Source: Bacteroidales bacterium
GTDB taxonomy: Bacteria; Bacteroidota; Bacteroidia; Bacteroidales; UBA932
Assembly (NCBI GenBank): GCA_020026355.1
Contig: JAHHQP010000005.1
Span: 5,465-69,464 of the forward strand
Direction of reading: 5' to 3'
Length of the DNA stretch: 64,000 nt
Shown: piece after piece, positions 1 through 8,348 of the stretch
Position numbering within the stretch: position 1 is the stretch's first letter
Layout of the letters: each line of letters begins with the position of its first letter
Made by a program: the position numbers and the translations under genes
Notes under the pieces: generated by a model
What the model was told of the DNA's origin: nothing
Seen by the model: the letters and a program-made list of their open reading frames with translations, nothing else
Databases searched by the model: none

Positions 1-659
1 AGAATGTGCATCCCGTCTTCATTGAGCAGGGCATTCAGACTGTGATGATGGGCCAGTTCCGTATGCTCATGACCGGTGATTCCTATGAGGAGCGCACCGA
101 TGAACAGCACCAGGCCGAGGAGCAGCACGATTCTTTTCCAGCCCCAGCTGATCTTTTTCTTGTGGACATGTCCATGGGATTCTTCTTCTTGTCCGTCTTC
201 TTCGTGGGAGTGGACGACATAGCCGATATCATTCCTGATGCCGTCGACGAGATCGGTCGGGCGTTTCCTGCGGCTGTCGAAGAGATCGATCAGATAACCG
301 GTGACCGTAGCGATGACCAGAAGCAGGGCGAACAGCACGACGGCGTCTTTCGGGATGAGGGCAAGCATCATGAAGGCTTCATCTCCTGAGGAGGCGATCA
401 TCATGGCCACCAGGGCTCCGAAGCTGATGAGATGGTGGGTATACAGGGAGACAACGGCAAAGCCTCCCATGCAGCCCGGAATGCTTCCCAGCAGAGCGGA
501 TACCAGCACTTGACCTAGCCGGGTCCTGCGGAGACCTCGGAAAAGCAGACCTTTGGATTCGATGTTCAGCGATTCGATCATCATCATCATCACGATGACC
601 AGACCGGTAATCAATATGGAATGACGTAGGGCGTCCAGTATGATGTGCAGGATTTCCAT
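1..659 (-). CDS. Putative 10-TM metal (manganese/arsenic-type) exporter, ArsP_2 family, C-terminus outside window
   Basis: Translating the minus strand from the ATG at 659 gives an open frame of 219 codons that runs off the left edge of the window. It starts MEILHIILDALRHSILITG and has a transmembrane segment at once, then a conserved small-residue stretch (GSIPGCMGGFAVV, about residues 56-68) and the segment MMIASSGDEAFMMLAL (about 86-101). A His/Glu-rich cytoplasmic or periplasmic loop follows (HSHEEDGQEEESHGHVHK) before the next membrane helix. This matches the putative 10-TM heavy-metal exporter family (ArsP_2), often annotated as putative manganese transporter. The His-rich loop fits a metal substrate, but which metal cannot be told. 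Only 15 nt separate it from the DUF1573 gene upstream, so the two are probably co-transcribed. Four Met codons in a row occur near residue 23. Confidence 0.75.
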   Translation of the reverse strand, partial: MEILHIILDALRHSILITGLVIVMMMMIESLNIESKGLLFRGLRRTRLGQVLVSALLGSIPGCMGGFAVVSLYTHHLISFGALVAMMIASSGDEAFMMLALIPKDAVVLFALLLVIATVTGYLIDLFDSRRKRPTDLVDGIRNDIGYVVHSHEEDGQEEESHGHVHKKKISWGWKRIVLLLGLVLFIGALLIGITGHEHTELAHHHSLNALLNEDGMHI

Positions 660-674
660 GTGCGGCAGAAGGGT

Positions 675-1790
675 TTAGTAGACAACGGAACCGGTGACGA
701 AGAGGTTCACATACGGTCTGGAAGGGGAGTTGGTGGTCAGAGTGACGAGTGCCAGGTAATCACCTTGCGGTACGCAGCAGGTATCGAATTCCAGTTTCAG
801 GAGGAATTCCTGGCCGGGCTTCAGGTCAGGAACCTCGTTGTGGCTCATCCCGTCGATATCGGAATCTACCTTGTGGAAAATGAGCGGACGGCCTCCTTGG
901 TTACTCAGGATGAAGCTGGCGCGGATCGGCTGGCCTTTCTTGATGACTCCGAAATCGTAGGAACTCATCTCTACTTCCGGGAGCGGGGCTTCTGCGAGGT
1001 CCTTGCGGGTGGCGTTGCTGAAATCTTCGATGGTGAAGGCGGTGAAGATCAAATCACGGTCTCCATTGGAACCGCTCCGCACTTTATCATTGACCTTGAC
1101 GGTAGCATGATACTCGTTGTTTCCCCAGAGTTCTGGGGAGGAGGTAATGCAGAAGTGCAGTCTCGCCGTACTCCTTGCCGGAATAGGGTTTGGCTGCACT
1201 TTCACTTCCAGATGGTCTGAGACGTTCTCGAAACTGATCCGGATCGGCCGGTCGGACAGGTTCGCGACCATCTCCGAATTGCTTCTCATCTGTCCTTGGC
1301 TCATGTTCCCGCACCTGATGGAATTCTTTTCCAAGGCCAATGGACCGAAGCTCAGGGGATAGAGCTCTTCAAGGCTGTACTGCTTTTCGTGCGTGTTGCC
1401 TTTGATGCGCAGGACGACGGGGCGTTTCACCTCCGAAACATAGGCGGTCACGCTCTTGCTGAAAGAGTAGGCCCCTTCATCATTGGTATAGGTGACGGTA
1501 ATCTTTCCTTTTTCTCCCGGTCTTATCGGATTCCGGGTCCACTTCGCTTCCGTGCAGCCGCAGGAGGTCACTACATTGTAGATCACGATCGGTTTCTTGC
1601 TGCCGTTGGTGACGGTAAAGACACAGGAGACCGCTCCGTCGCTCATCAGGATGTCCCCGAAATTGTGGACATTCTTGTTGATGACGATTCCGTTTCCCAG
1701 ATTGATTTCCTGGGCCTGGATCGTCCAGGAGGCATTCAGGAACAGACCGGAAAGCAAGGCTATCAGGTATGTCAGAATTTTTTTCATCAT
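675..1790 (-). CDS. Secreted DUF1573 (ASPM/SPD-2/Hydin-like) protein
   Basis: The 371-residue product begins with a hydrophobic signal peptide ending near AQ at residue 27. It carries a DUF1573 domain with the hallmark motif SCGCT at residues 76-80, followed by PIRPGEKGKITVTY. A second immunoglobulin-like repeat lies in the last third (FGVIKKGQPIRASFILSN, then PGQEFLLKLEFD). DUF1573 proteins are common periplasmic or surface proteins of Bacteroidota with no firmly assigned function; the domains resemble Ig-like Hydin domains that bind other proteins. The gene is the first of a probable two-gene operon with the metal exporter at 1-659, and a palindromic site sits over its promoter. The start could be the first or second of two adjacent ATGs. 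Confidence 0.85.
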   Translation of the reverse strand: MMKKILTYLIALLSGLFLNASWTIQAQEINLGNGIVINKNVHNFGDILMSDGAVSCVFTVTNGSKKPIVIYNVVTSCGCTEAKWTRNPIRPGEKGKITVTYTNDEGAYSFSKSVTAYVSEVKRPVVLRIKGNTHEKQYSLEELYPLSFGPLALEKNSIRCGNMSQGQMRSNSEMVANLSDRPIRISFENVSDHLEVKVQPNPIPARSTARLHFCITSSPELWGNNEYHATVKVNDKVRSGSNGDRDLIFTAFTIEDFSNATRKDLAEAPLPEVEMSSYDFGVIKKGQPIRASFILSNQGGRPLIFHKVDSDIDGMSHNEVPDLKPGQEFLLKLEFDTCCVPQGDYLALVTLTTNSPSRPYVNLFVTGSVVY

Positions 1791-1853
1791 TGTCGTTTTC
1801 TAATGCAAACGGGTGTGATTCATCTTTCTCATGAAAGACCGGTTTGCGGCCTA

Positions 1854-1888
1854 TATGTTCACAAAGATAGTATATTTTTGTGAACATA
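1854..1888 (-). promoter_or_regulatory. Promoter with overlapping 12-bp palindrome upstream of the DUF1573 gene
   Basis: The arms TATGTTCACAAA (1854-1865) and TTTGTGAACATA (1877-1888) are a perfect 12-bp inverted repeat with an 11-bp spacer. The left arm overlaps a minus-strand -7 box TATCTTTG (1862-1869), which lies about 72 bp upstream of the DUF1573 start. Overlap of a long perfect palindrome with the -7 box is the usual arrangement for a repressor operator. No regulator can be named. Confidence 0.6.
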
Positions 1889-1925
1889 CAGGTATCCTTG
1901 AGGGGACCTTGGGAAGGTTTTGCAG

Positions 1926-2834
1926 TCAAGCCCTCTTCAGATGCTTCGGCTTTACCTTCAAGGTGTCGAAACCTTCACCGAACACACCGATTACAGCGCT
2001 CTGCGACACGAAAGCCTTCGGGTCGATCTCATGGATGATCCTGAAGATTGTATTTGATTGACTTCCTTTAGCCAGAACAAACATCATCTTCTGCTGGTTA
2101 CCAGTATACAGACCCTGAGCGTCAATCACTGTCACCCCCCTGTGCAGCGCATTGATCTCACGACCGATTTCTTCATACTTCTGCGAAATGATGAAGAATT
2201 GTACAGATGAACGAGAAAAACTCATGATCTTGTCAATCACGAAGCTGACCACGTAAAGAGTGACATAGCCATAGACGACCTGTCCCCAATCTTTCAGCAC
2301 GAAGTAGCTGCAAGTGACGATCGTCATGTTCAGAATCATGATGATACGGCCGAGAGAGACATCATGGTATTTGTTGATGATCGCAGCGATGATATCCGTT
2401 CCGCCTGAACTGCCGTTTGCAGAAAAAGCGATACCGATACCGCAACCGCATAGGGTGGCACCCAGTACGCAGGACATGAACACTTCATCCTTGACAAAGG
2501 ATACTCCTTCGAAAAGCTGCGGAATGACCAGAAGGAAAAAGGTCAGCGTGAAAACCGCGAAGATGGTCTTGATGCTGAATTTCCAGCCGAGAATCTTTAC
2601 CGAAAGAATGAGAAGAATGAAGTTGATGCAGAAATAGGTTATCTGGATCGGGAGGCCGGTCGCCCAATATACGATGGATGCGATACCCGGCAGTCCACCG
2701 ACCGTGATCTTGTTAGGAAGGAGAAAAAGCGTCCATCCGATTCCATAGAGTATCATGCCCATGGCAATCATGAGATAATCTTTACATTCATGCAACACCT
2801 CATTCTTTGAAGGTCTTGAAATTTTCTTCATCAT
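1926..2834 (-). CDS. YitT family membrane protein (DUF161 + DUF2179)
   Basis: The product is 302 residues when started at the ATG at 2834 (MMKKISRPSKNE). The open frame extends further upstream, but that stretch is unlike the family and overlaps AT-rich promoter-like DNA, so the inner start is preferred. Five to six hydrophobic segments occupy residues 20-215, including GIGIAFSANGSSGGTDIIA, the typical glycine-rich YitT segment. The C-terminal 90 residues (HRGVTVIDAQGLYTGNQQKM) match DUF2179, a small soluble domain resembling ligand-binding PII-like folds. The transported substrate of YitT proteins is not established. It stands alone, divergent from the kinase gene at 3124. Confidence 0.85.
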   Translation of the reverse strand: MMKKISRPSKNEVLHECKDYLMIAMGMILYGIGWTLFLLPNKITVGGLPGIASIVYWATGLPIQITYFCINFILLILSVKILGWKFSIKTIFAVFTLTFFLLVIPQLFEGVSFVKDEVFMSCVLGATLCGCGIGIAFSANGSSGGTDIIAAIINKYHDVSLGRIIMILNMTIVTCSYFVLKDWGQVVYGYVTLYVVSFVIDKIMSFSRSSVQFFIISQKYEEIGREINALHRGVTVIDAQGLYTGNQQKMMFVLAKGSQSNTIFRIIHEIDPKAFVSQSAVIGVFGEGFDTLKVKPKHLKRA

Positions 2835-3034
2835 TTCTATAGTTTTTAAGCGCGTAAATATATTAAAATTATGAACTACATATCCTTCTGCAGTGAAAAT
2901 TGACCTTGAAAACCGCATTATATACCATTGCTATGGATTTTCAACGAACCGATTCTCCACGCTGCAGACTCTTCCTGCTTTTTCACATGATTCTCAGTGT
3001 CATTTGCATAATACATTAATTTTTAGTATATTAT

Positions 3035-3057
3035 CGTCCTGCGAGATCTGCAGGACG
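3035..3057 (+). other. Hairpin in the 289-bp yitT/kinase intergenic region
   Basis: The intergenic stretch 2835-3123 is AT-rich and has no coding potential. It contains the arms CGTCCTGC (3035-3042) and GCAGGACG (3050-3057) around a 7-nt loop. Downstream, TATCTTG at about 3088 is close to but not a full -7 box. The hairpin may act as an operator or in the leader of the kinase gene; no run of T follows it, so a terminator is unlikely. Confidence 0.35.
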
Positions 3058-3123
3058 AGGTTCTCTCGGTTCAAGAGGATCTCTTTATCTTGAATAATCA
3101 CATAAAAGCATGAGGAGAGGAAT

Positions 3124-4038
3124 ATGACAAGAAAAGAATTGTACAACATCAAACCGTTCATCAGGACTGAATCACTTACCTTCGAGGAGAAGTATGGATT
3201 AAGTAAAACAGAAAGAAGAGAGTTGGAAACCGATCGGCTGGTCGAACTGGCGAAGGCGACAGGTTCTTATATTCCATACTCCGAGAAAGACAAGCTGGGA
3301 GTCAGGAATTTTCGCATGACAGAGGAGAGTGTCGTTCTTTTGAATCCTGAGAAACAGCATGTATATAAGCTCAAGGATCCTTATGCAAAATGCGACCGGA
3401 AGAACATTGAACCGGAAGACGTGATCTATGAGCACTATATTCATAATCTGCTTTTCCCAGAGACTTCGTACAACCTTGTAGGAATCACAATGTCCGGAAG
3501 ACAGCTGCGCCTGATTCTCCGGCAGGATTTCGTGGAATCGATCAGGCGTCCTACCCATAGTCAGATCAGGAAAGCGCTGAGAGGTAGAGGGCTGAAGCCG
3601 GAAGGGAATGGCATCTATGGCAATGATCATGTGAGCGTCACGGATGTCAATGGAGATAATGCGTTGTTAGGAGAGAATGGTAAGGTGTATTTCATAGACC
3701 CTACGATAAGTTGCAAGAAGCCAATGAAACAGGTTATCATGCATCTTGTGTATTGCCATGTCCCTGAGCAGAAAGCGGTCAAGCCGCAAACGTTTTCCGC
3801 AAGAGCCAGGGAATACCTGAGCGTGAAGCGCAAGCTCATGAAGATGCCGAAGACAGACATGGAACAGGTCATCATGGATGATGGAAGCAAGACGACTGCG
3901 GCGAGCTGGCTCGAGACGCAGTCGACTGTCACTCGTATGGTACATGAATGTGCCATACATAAATGCCTGGATAAAGGAATCCCTCTCCATGCGATGAATA
4001 TTCAGTTCGTCGCCAGGGAATTGACGGCTTGGCTTTAA
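3124..4038 (+). CDS. Stand-alone kinase-like protein (polyvalent-protein Ser/Thr/Tyr kinase type)
   Basis: The 304-residue product contains a kinase-like core. VYKLKDPYAK (about residues 80-89) would carry the ATP-binding lysine. TDVNGDNALLGENGKVYFID (about 176-195) looks like a catalytic loop, with an Asp followed five residues later by Asn as in HRDLKPEN, and FID in place of DFG. This pattern matches the kinase domain known mainly from giant 'polyvalent' proteins of mobile elements and phages (Kinase-PolyVal), related to HipA-like folds. Here it is a separate gene, monocistronic, with ordinary codon use for the region. The C-terminal 100 residues are basic and helical and not recognised. 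Substrate unknown. Family assignment is by motif inspection only. Confidence 0.6.
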   Translation: MTRKELYNIKPFIRTESLTFEEKYGLSKTERRELETDRLVELAKATGSYIPYSEKDKLGVRNFRMTEESVVLLNPEKQHVYKLKDPYAKCDRKNIEPEDVIYEHYIHNLLFPETSYNLVGITMSGRQLRLILRQDFVESIRRPTHSQIRKALRGRGLKPEGNGIYGNDHVSVTDVNGDNALLGENGKVYFIDPTISCKKPMKQVIMHLVYCHVPEQKAVKPQTFSARAREYLSVKRKLMKMPKTDMEQVIMDDGSKTTAASWLETQSTVTRMVHECAIHKCLDKGIPLHAMNIQFVARELTAWL

Positions 4039-4096
4039 ACAAATGTGTTCTTGCATTGAAGTGCGGCTATATGCTCGAAAACTGTAGGATAGAATC

Positions 4097-4127
4097 TTTG
4101 ATATTTCAATTCTTTGCTATAATTTTG
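4097..4127 (+). promoter_or_regulatory. Consensus Bacteroidota promoter of the ferredoxin gene
   Basis: TTTG at 4097-4100 and TAATTTTG at 4120-4127 are separated by 19 bp, an exact match to the Bacteroides -33/-7 consensus (TTTG and TAnnTTTG). Transcription would begin about 55 bp before the ferredoxin ATG. Confidence 0.85.
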
Positions 4128-4189
4128 CAGTTTATACTCCAGTGATGGAGAAACGCTTACTTACTTTACATATTAAATAATTACACAAA

Positions 4190-4360
4190 ATGGCTTACAA
4201 AATTTCAGAAGATTGTGTAGCATGTGGAACTTGCGCAGGCGAGTGCCCTACAGGTGCTATCTCAGAGGGTGACATCTATAAGATCGATCCTGACGTATGT
4301 GTTGATTGCGGAACTTGCGCTGATGCTTGCCCGATGGGTGCAATTCATCCGGCAGAGTAA
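4190..4360 (+). CDS. 2[4Fe-4S] ferredoxin
   Basis: A 56-residue product starting MAYKISEDCVACGTCAGECP. Two CxxCxxCxxxCP motifs occur, CVACGTCAGECP (residues 9-20) and CVDCGTCADACP (residues 37-48), each supplying ligands for one [4Fe-4S] cluster with the distal Cys exchanged. The length is that of clostridial-type bacterial ferredoxins. It is a small cytoplasmic electron carrier and is the likely partner of the pyruvate:ferredoxin oxidoreductase encoded at 8349-11876. The gene has its own strong promoter and terminator, and its codons end mainly in A or T (GCT, GGT, GAT), unlike neighbours, as expected for a highly expressed gene. Confidence 0.95.
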   Translation: MAYKISEDCVACGTCAGECPTGAISEGDIYKIDPDVCVDCGTCADACPMGAIHPAE

Positions 4361-4386
4361 TCTTCACAGGCTGTAAGAGAAAAATG

Positions 4387-4427
4387 GAAAATGCCCCGGC
4401 TGTCATCATGACGGTCGGGGCATTTTC
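4387..4427 (+). terminator. Rho-independent terminator between ferredoxin and M16 peptidase genes
   Basis: Perfect 12-bp arms GAAAATGCCCCG (4387-4398) and CGGGGCATTTTC (4416-4427), with a further inner pairing GTCAT/ATGAC (4402-4412). The A/T runs on both sides allow it to work for both convergent genes. Confidence 0.85.
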
Positions 4428-4430
4428 ATA

Positions 4431-4452
4431 TCCGGACGGGATTCCGTCCGGA
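4431..4452 (-). terminator. Second hairpin in the convergent intergenic region
   Basis: Arms TCCGGACGG (4431-4439) and CCGTCCGGA (4444-4452) with a 4-nt loop, immediately downstream of the M16 peptidase stop. There is little T-run of its own, so it probably assists the neighbouring terminator. Confidence 0.5.
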
Positions 4453-4464
4453 TTCAATGTTCTG

Positions 4465-7269
4465 TTATTTGCTTGCAGGTTCCATCATCACTTCGATGAA
4501 GTTGTTCTGGGCGATGATGTTCTGGAGTACGGTCTTCACATCTTCAGCAGTAACGGAGAGGAGAGCAGCCTCGTATTCCTTGTCACGGTCGATGCCGAAT
4601 TTCTGGAAATACTTAAGGTTATTCATCCAGTAGGCGTTGCTGATTCTGTTCTCCGGGATGTTCTTCTTCAGGTTACCGATGGCTTTGTCCATCTCTTCCT
4701 GGGTCGGACCGTTCGCGGCAAGGCCATGCAGACCGTCGACAGCCAGTTCACGGAGCTGTTCTGCCTTATCCGGGTTCGTATCGAAGTTGACCTGAAGCAG
4801 CATCATTTCTTTCGGAGTCTTGGAAATCTCTACCCATACACCAGCACCGTAGGTACCGCCAACTTCCTCACGGAGAGTCTTGGTATAGATCATGTCCAGG
4901 ATGTATTTAGCGACATCCAGAGAAGCCTGTGTCTTCTGGTCTACCGGTGCGTAAGCAGTGTAGAGCTGGAGGACAGTAGTCTTCGGAGTCTCCATTTCCT
5001 GTTTGTAGTGGTTGATGACGAGGCCTTTCACGATTTCAGGGTTGCGCTCTTCGGATCTGAGCTCTTTGCCCTTAGCGATGGAACCGAGGTATTTGGCTAC
5101 CATCGGTTTCAGGGTCTCGATGTCGACGTTACCGATGATGATGGCAGTAGCACCCTTCGCGTTGTTGAAGAGTCTGCGGTAATTCTTCTCGATGACTTTG
5201 AGGTCAGCGGCTTCTACCACTTCCTTGGAAATGAATGGAAGTCTGTCGGTCTTACCGTACAGGGATTTCTGCATTTCCTGCTGGAATTTGAAGCCTGGCT
5301 GGTTCTCGATGTTCGGAAGCACGGCCTTGATCTGCTGGATACCGGCTTCGAATTCATTCTCATCGAATCTCGGATCTGCGAAATAGAGGTACATGACCTG
5401 GAGAGCGGTCTCCAGATCCTTCGGTGTACTGTAGGCCTGGATGCCGTGCTCACGTCCGCCGATGAACGGGCTGACGCTGATGTTCTTGCCGGCGATCATC
5501 TTGCTCAGAGTCGTCTTCGGGAACTTGGACAGGCCGGAGTTGCCGAGGTAGACGTTCCAGATATTGTCTTCGAAGGAAGGAAGATCCTCAGTAGCGATGA
5601 GGTTCTTACCGCCTTTCTTGTACAGGCTGATGCGGACTTCGTCTTTCTCGAATTCAGTAGGGAGGACGATCACCTTGAGTCCGTTGGAAAGGGTCCATTC
5701 GTAACTGTCGTAGAGTCCTCTCTTCTGTGATTTCACTTTCGCACCTTTCAGGCTGCTGGCGTCGAGGAGCGGTTCGTTGATGGCGATTTCCTTGTTGGCC
5801 TCGATCTCGGCATCCTTAACTTCTGCAAGGATGTTGGTCAAGGTTGCAGCTTCCGGACTAGCCAGACCTTCTTTTTCAGGGCCGTTGAAGATGACGATCA
5901 TGTTCTCGTCTGTGATGACCTGTGCAGCCATCTGATTGAGGATGGCGGCATTCATCTGAGCGGAAATGGCAGTAGCGAGCTGGAGTTCCATCTGCGGATC
6001 GAGGAAAGATTCATTGTCATAGAAGTTATGGAGAAGTTCCGGGATGAAGTCAGCATTCTGACGGGTCTCGGCAGATTTCACTCCGCTTTCCAGGGTGTTG
6101 AGGATGATCTCTTTCGCTCTGGAAATCTCGCCTTCCGTGAAACCGTATCTCTTCATCTTCTCGATTTCAAGCATGAAAGCCTTGAAAGCTTCTTCTGCAT
6201 GACCATCCTTGAAGCTTACGTCAGCCATGGCCGCATCGCAAGTCTCGCAGAGATTGCTGATCATGAAGTCACCGCTCAGGAACGGTGCGTTCGGCTGGGC
6301 CGTGATGTCGGAGAAGCGCTCCCTCATGATGAGGTGGATGTAAGTCTTGGCCAGGCCGAGCATATAAGCGACATCTGTGTTGTTGTATTCCTCCGGAAGC
6401 GGCTCACCTTTCCACATGACGCTGATGTTGGATCTGCCGGCTTCAGGGTCAGTGAAGATACCTACGAGCGGCTCCTTGTTCTCAGGAAGCTGGTACATCT
6501 TCTTGGTCGTCGGAACTGCCGGGGCAGGGATGTCGGCGAAGGTCTTCCGGATCTTCTGCTCGACAGCATCCACGTCCACGTCACCGACAACGATGACAGC
6601 CTGCATGTCCGGATGATACCAGGTGTGGTAGAAGTCAGTCAAATGTTTGTATTCGAAGGTCTTGAGCTGCTCTTCGCTGCCGATGAGCGTACGTTTGGCG
6701 TAAGGAGTGTCTCCGTAGAAGTAAGGGAGGCTCTTCTCGAACATTCTCCAGTTCGCGTCTCTTCTGGTTCTTCTCTCCTCAAGGATCACACCTCTTTCGG
6801 CATCGATCTCTTCCGGATCGCAAGTGACGAAATGAGAGTAGTCGTGGAGGATGAGCAGGCAGGAGTCAATGATGCCTTCACGCACGATCGGAATGTTGTT
6901 CAGCATATACTGAGTCTCTTCGAAACCGGTGGAAGCATTGATGTTTCTACCGAATTCGGCTCCGATGCTCTGCAGGTATTCCAGCAGTGCCTTGCCTGGG
7001 AAATTCTTCGTTCCGTTGAAGCACATATGCTCGAGGAAGTGTGCGAGACCGTCCTGCTCATCCGTTTCCTGGAAAGCACCGACATTGGTTGCCAGATAGA
7101 ACTCGGCACGTTGCGCCGGTTTGTCGTTGTGCCGGATGTAGTAGGTCAATCCGTTCTCCAGTTTTCCGACTTTGACGGCTGGATCGTTCGGCAGCGGATT
7201 CGGACCCTGGGCAAAGACGCTTACGGCAGTCGTGACGATCGCTGCGATTAAAATTAAAATTCGTTTCAT
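4465..7269 (-). CDS. Secreted M16 family zinc peptidase (two-domain, pitrilysin-like)
   Basis: The 934-residue product has a signal peptide (MKRILILIAAIVTTAVSVFA, then Q). The inverted zinc motif HxxEH is present as HFLEH at residues 77-81, and the third zinc ligand as the Glu in DAERGVILEE about 76 residues later. The C-terminal half is a second M16 domain without the metal motif, containing the NYRRLFNNAKGATAIIIGN and ETPKTTVLQLY type segments that close the catalytic chamber. Such proteins degrade peptides in the periplasm of Bacteroidota. It is monocistronic, divergent from a LysR gene, with a -7 box at 7309-7316. Confidence 0.93.
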   Translation of the reverse strand: MKRILILIAAIVTTAVSVFAQGPNPLPNDPAVKVGKLENGLTYYIRHNDKPAQRAEFYLATNVGAFQETDEQDGLAHFLEHMCFNGTKNFPGKALLEYLQSIGAEFGRNINASTGFEETQYMLNNIPIVREGIIDSCLLILHDYSHFVTCDPEEIDAERGVILEERRTRRDANWRMFEKSLPYFYGDTPYAKRTLIGSEEQLKTFEYKHLTDFYHTWYHPDMQAVIVVGDVDVDAVEQKIRKTFADIPAPAVPTTKKMYQLPENKEPLVGIFTDPEAGRSNISVMWKGEPLPEEYNNTDVAYMLGLAKTYIHLIMRERFSDITAQPNAPFLSGDFMISNLCETCDAAMADVSFKDGHAEEAFKAFMLEIEKMKRYGFTEGEISRAKEIILNTLESGVKSAETRQNADFIPELLHNFYDNESFLDPQMELQLATAISAQMNAAILNQMAAQVITDENMIVIFNGPEKEGLASPEAATLTNILAEVKDAEIEANKEIAINEPLLDASSLKGAKVKSQKRGLYDSYEWTLSNGLKVIVLPTEFEKDEVRISLYKKGGKNLIATEDLPSFEDNIWNVYLGNSGLSKFPKTTLSKMIAGKNISVSPFIGGREHGIQAYSTPKDLETALQVMYLYFADPRFDENEFEAGIQQIKAVLPNIENQPGFKFQQEMQKSLYGKTDRLPFISKEVVEAADLKVIEKNYRRLFNNAKGATAIIIGNVDIETLKPMVAKYLGSIAKGKELRSEERNPEIVKGLVINHYKQEMETPKTTVLQLYTAYAPVDQKTQASLDVAKYILDMIYTKTLREEVGGTYGAGVWVEISKTPKEMMLLQVNFDTNPDKAEQLRELAVDGLHGLAANGPTQEEMDKAIGNLKKNIPENRISNAYWMNNLKYFQKFGIDRDKEYEAALLSVTAEDVKTVLQNIIAQNNFIEVMMEPASK

Positions 7270-7308
7270 CTTACATATAATTAAGTATTGATTTAAGCAT
7301 AATCTCTA

Positions 7309-7316
7309 CAAAGATA
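7309..7316 (-). promoter_or_regulatory. -7 box of the M16 peptidase gene
   Basis: Minus-strand TATCTTTG, 40 bp upstream of the start codon, matches TAnnTTTG. A clear TTTG -33 box is not seen at the usual spacing. Confidence 0.6.
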
Positions 7317-7348
7317 TGTTTTTATCTGCTATAGTCAGCCATTTTTAT

Positions 7349-7356
7349 TAACTTTG
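7349..7356 (+). promoter_or_regulatory. -7 box of the LysR gene at 7381
   Basis: TAACTTTG matches TAnnTTTG and lies 25 bp upstream of the ATG at 7381. An in-frame ATG at 7354 lies inside this box, which argues for the inner start. Confidence 0.6.
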
Positions 7357-7380
7357 TTCTTGCCCAAAATTCCTCCAGTC

Positions 7381-8217
7381 ATGTTAGAAGATTTCCGTTT
7401 GAAGGTATTTGAAGCGGTCGTTGAGACCGGAAGTTTCACCAAAGCAGCGCTTCTGCTGAATGTCAGCCAGCCGGCCGTCAGTCAGAATGTCGCTGAACTG
7501 GAACGTATCACCGGCTATCCGCTCTTTGAACGGTCCTACGGCAAGGTCAGCCTGACTCCGGAGGGATTGACTTTCAAATCCTATGCCGACAAGATCCTGA
7601 TGTGGTATCGTGCCGCGGGGGAGACTTTCCACAAGGGAGCCCTCCTTCCTCGCAGTGTCTCCGTAGGGGTCATGGATGATGTCTCGACCAGCATTGCCGC
7701 CAGGCTGCTTTCTGGCCTTTCTTCGTTCTACCGGGATCTGTCCTTTGAAGTCGGTCCTTGTTCGGAGAACGATGATCTCCGCTTCGTGACGGTGTCCGAT
7801 ACCCTATCCCAGGCCAATGAACCTTCGGTAGAGATCCGTCCGGCGCTGATCTGCGCTGCGGGAGAAATCGGAACCCTGGGACTCCTGTCCACGTCGGAGG
7901 AATTTTTGGCGGCCGATGTCCGGATAGCCCTCTGGAGCGGCTATCCTTTTGAATTGCCACTGGAACTCCAGCCGTTGGTCCGTCTCCGCACTTCATCTTT
8001 CTCATTGCTCCAAGCTTTCCTGCACTCCGGCTCTCGTGCAGTCGTGCTGTTGCCGATGCCGGCGGCCAGCGATCTGCTCGCTTCCCGTGCTGCCGTTCTG
8101 CTGCCTTTGTCCGGAATCGGAAATCCGGAACTCCGTCTGCAGGTGAGGGTCGAGGCTTCTCCTGTCTTCCTCACGACCCCTTTGTGGCCTCTGGTCAATG
8201 ATCTGATGAAATTCTGA
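7381..8217 (+). CDS. LysR family transcriptional regulator
   Basis: The 278-residue product starts MLEDFRLKVFEAVVETGSF, directly with the winged helix-turn-helix. The recognition region TKAALLLNVSQPAVSQNVAELE (about residues 20-41) is typical of LysR. The effector domain is short and weakly conserved. The start at 7381 is chosen over 7354 because the latter falls in the promoter and the family begins within a few residues of the HTH. It is divergent from the M16 peptidase gene, but regulation of that gene is only a guess. The effector is unknown. Confidence 0.88.
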   Translation: MLEDFRLKVFEAVVETGSFTKAALLLNVSQPAVSQNVAELERITGYPLFERSYGKVSLTPEGLTFKSYADKILMWYRAAGETFHKGALLPRSVSVGVMDDVSTSIAARLLSGLSSFYRDLSFEVGPCSENDDLRFVTVSDTLSQANEPSVEIRPALICAAGEIGTLGLLSTSEEFLAADVRIALWSGYPFELPLELQPLVRLRTSSFSLLQAFLHSGSRAVVLLPMPAASDLLASRAAVLLPLSGIGNPELRLQVRVEASPVFLTTPLWPLVNDLMKF

Positions 8218-8233
8218 CGGAGAATCCCCGGAA

Positions 8234-8264
8234 TGCTGCACAGCATCTGAAATGCTGTGCAGCA
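8234..8264 (+). terminator. Hairpin after the LysR gene
   Basis: Perfect 13-bp arms TGCTGCACAGCAT (8234-8246) and ATGCTGTGCAGCA (8252-8264) with a 5-nt loop, 16 bp after the stop codon. No T-run follows, so its role as terminator rests on position and stem strength. Confidence 0.6.
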
Positions 8265-8285
8265 ACCTTCGCATATAAAGAAAGA

Positions 8286-8314
8286 CACCGGACCAGCGTT
8301 GAACTGATCCGGTG
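8286..8314 (-). terminator. Terminator of nifJ
   Basis: Arms CACCGGACCAG (8286-8296) and CTGATCCGGTG (8304-8314), one G-U pair, 7-nt loop. On the minus strand it is followed by TCTTTCTTT, and it lies 34 bp beyond the nifJ stop. Confidence 0.7.
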
Positions 8315-8348
8315 AATTTCTTATAGAGGACGTCTTGCGACGTTTCTG

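Noticed and set aside
4327..5730. 467-residue open frame on the plus strand
   Set aside because: It runs through the ferredoxin end and terminator and lies antisense to the M16 peptidase.
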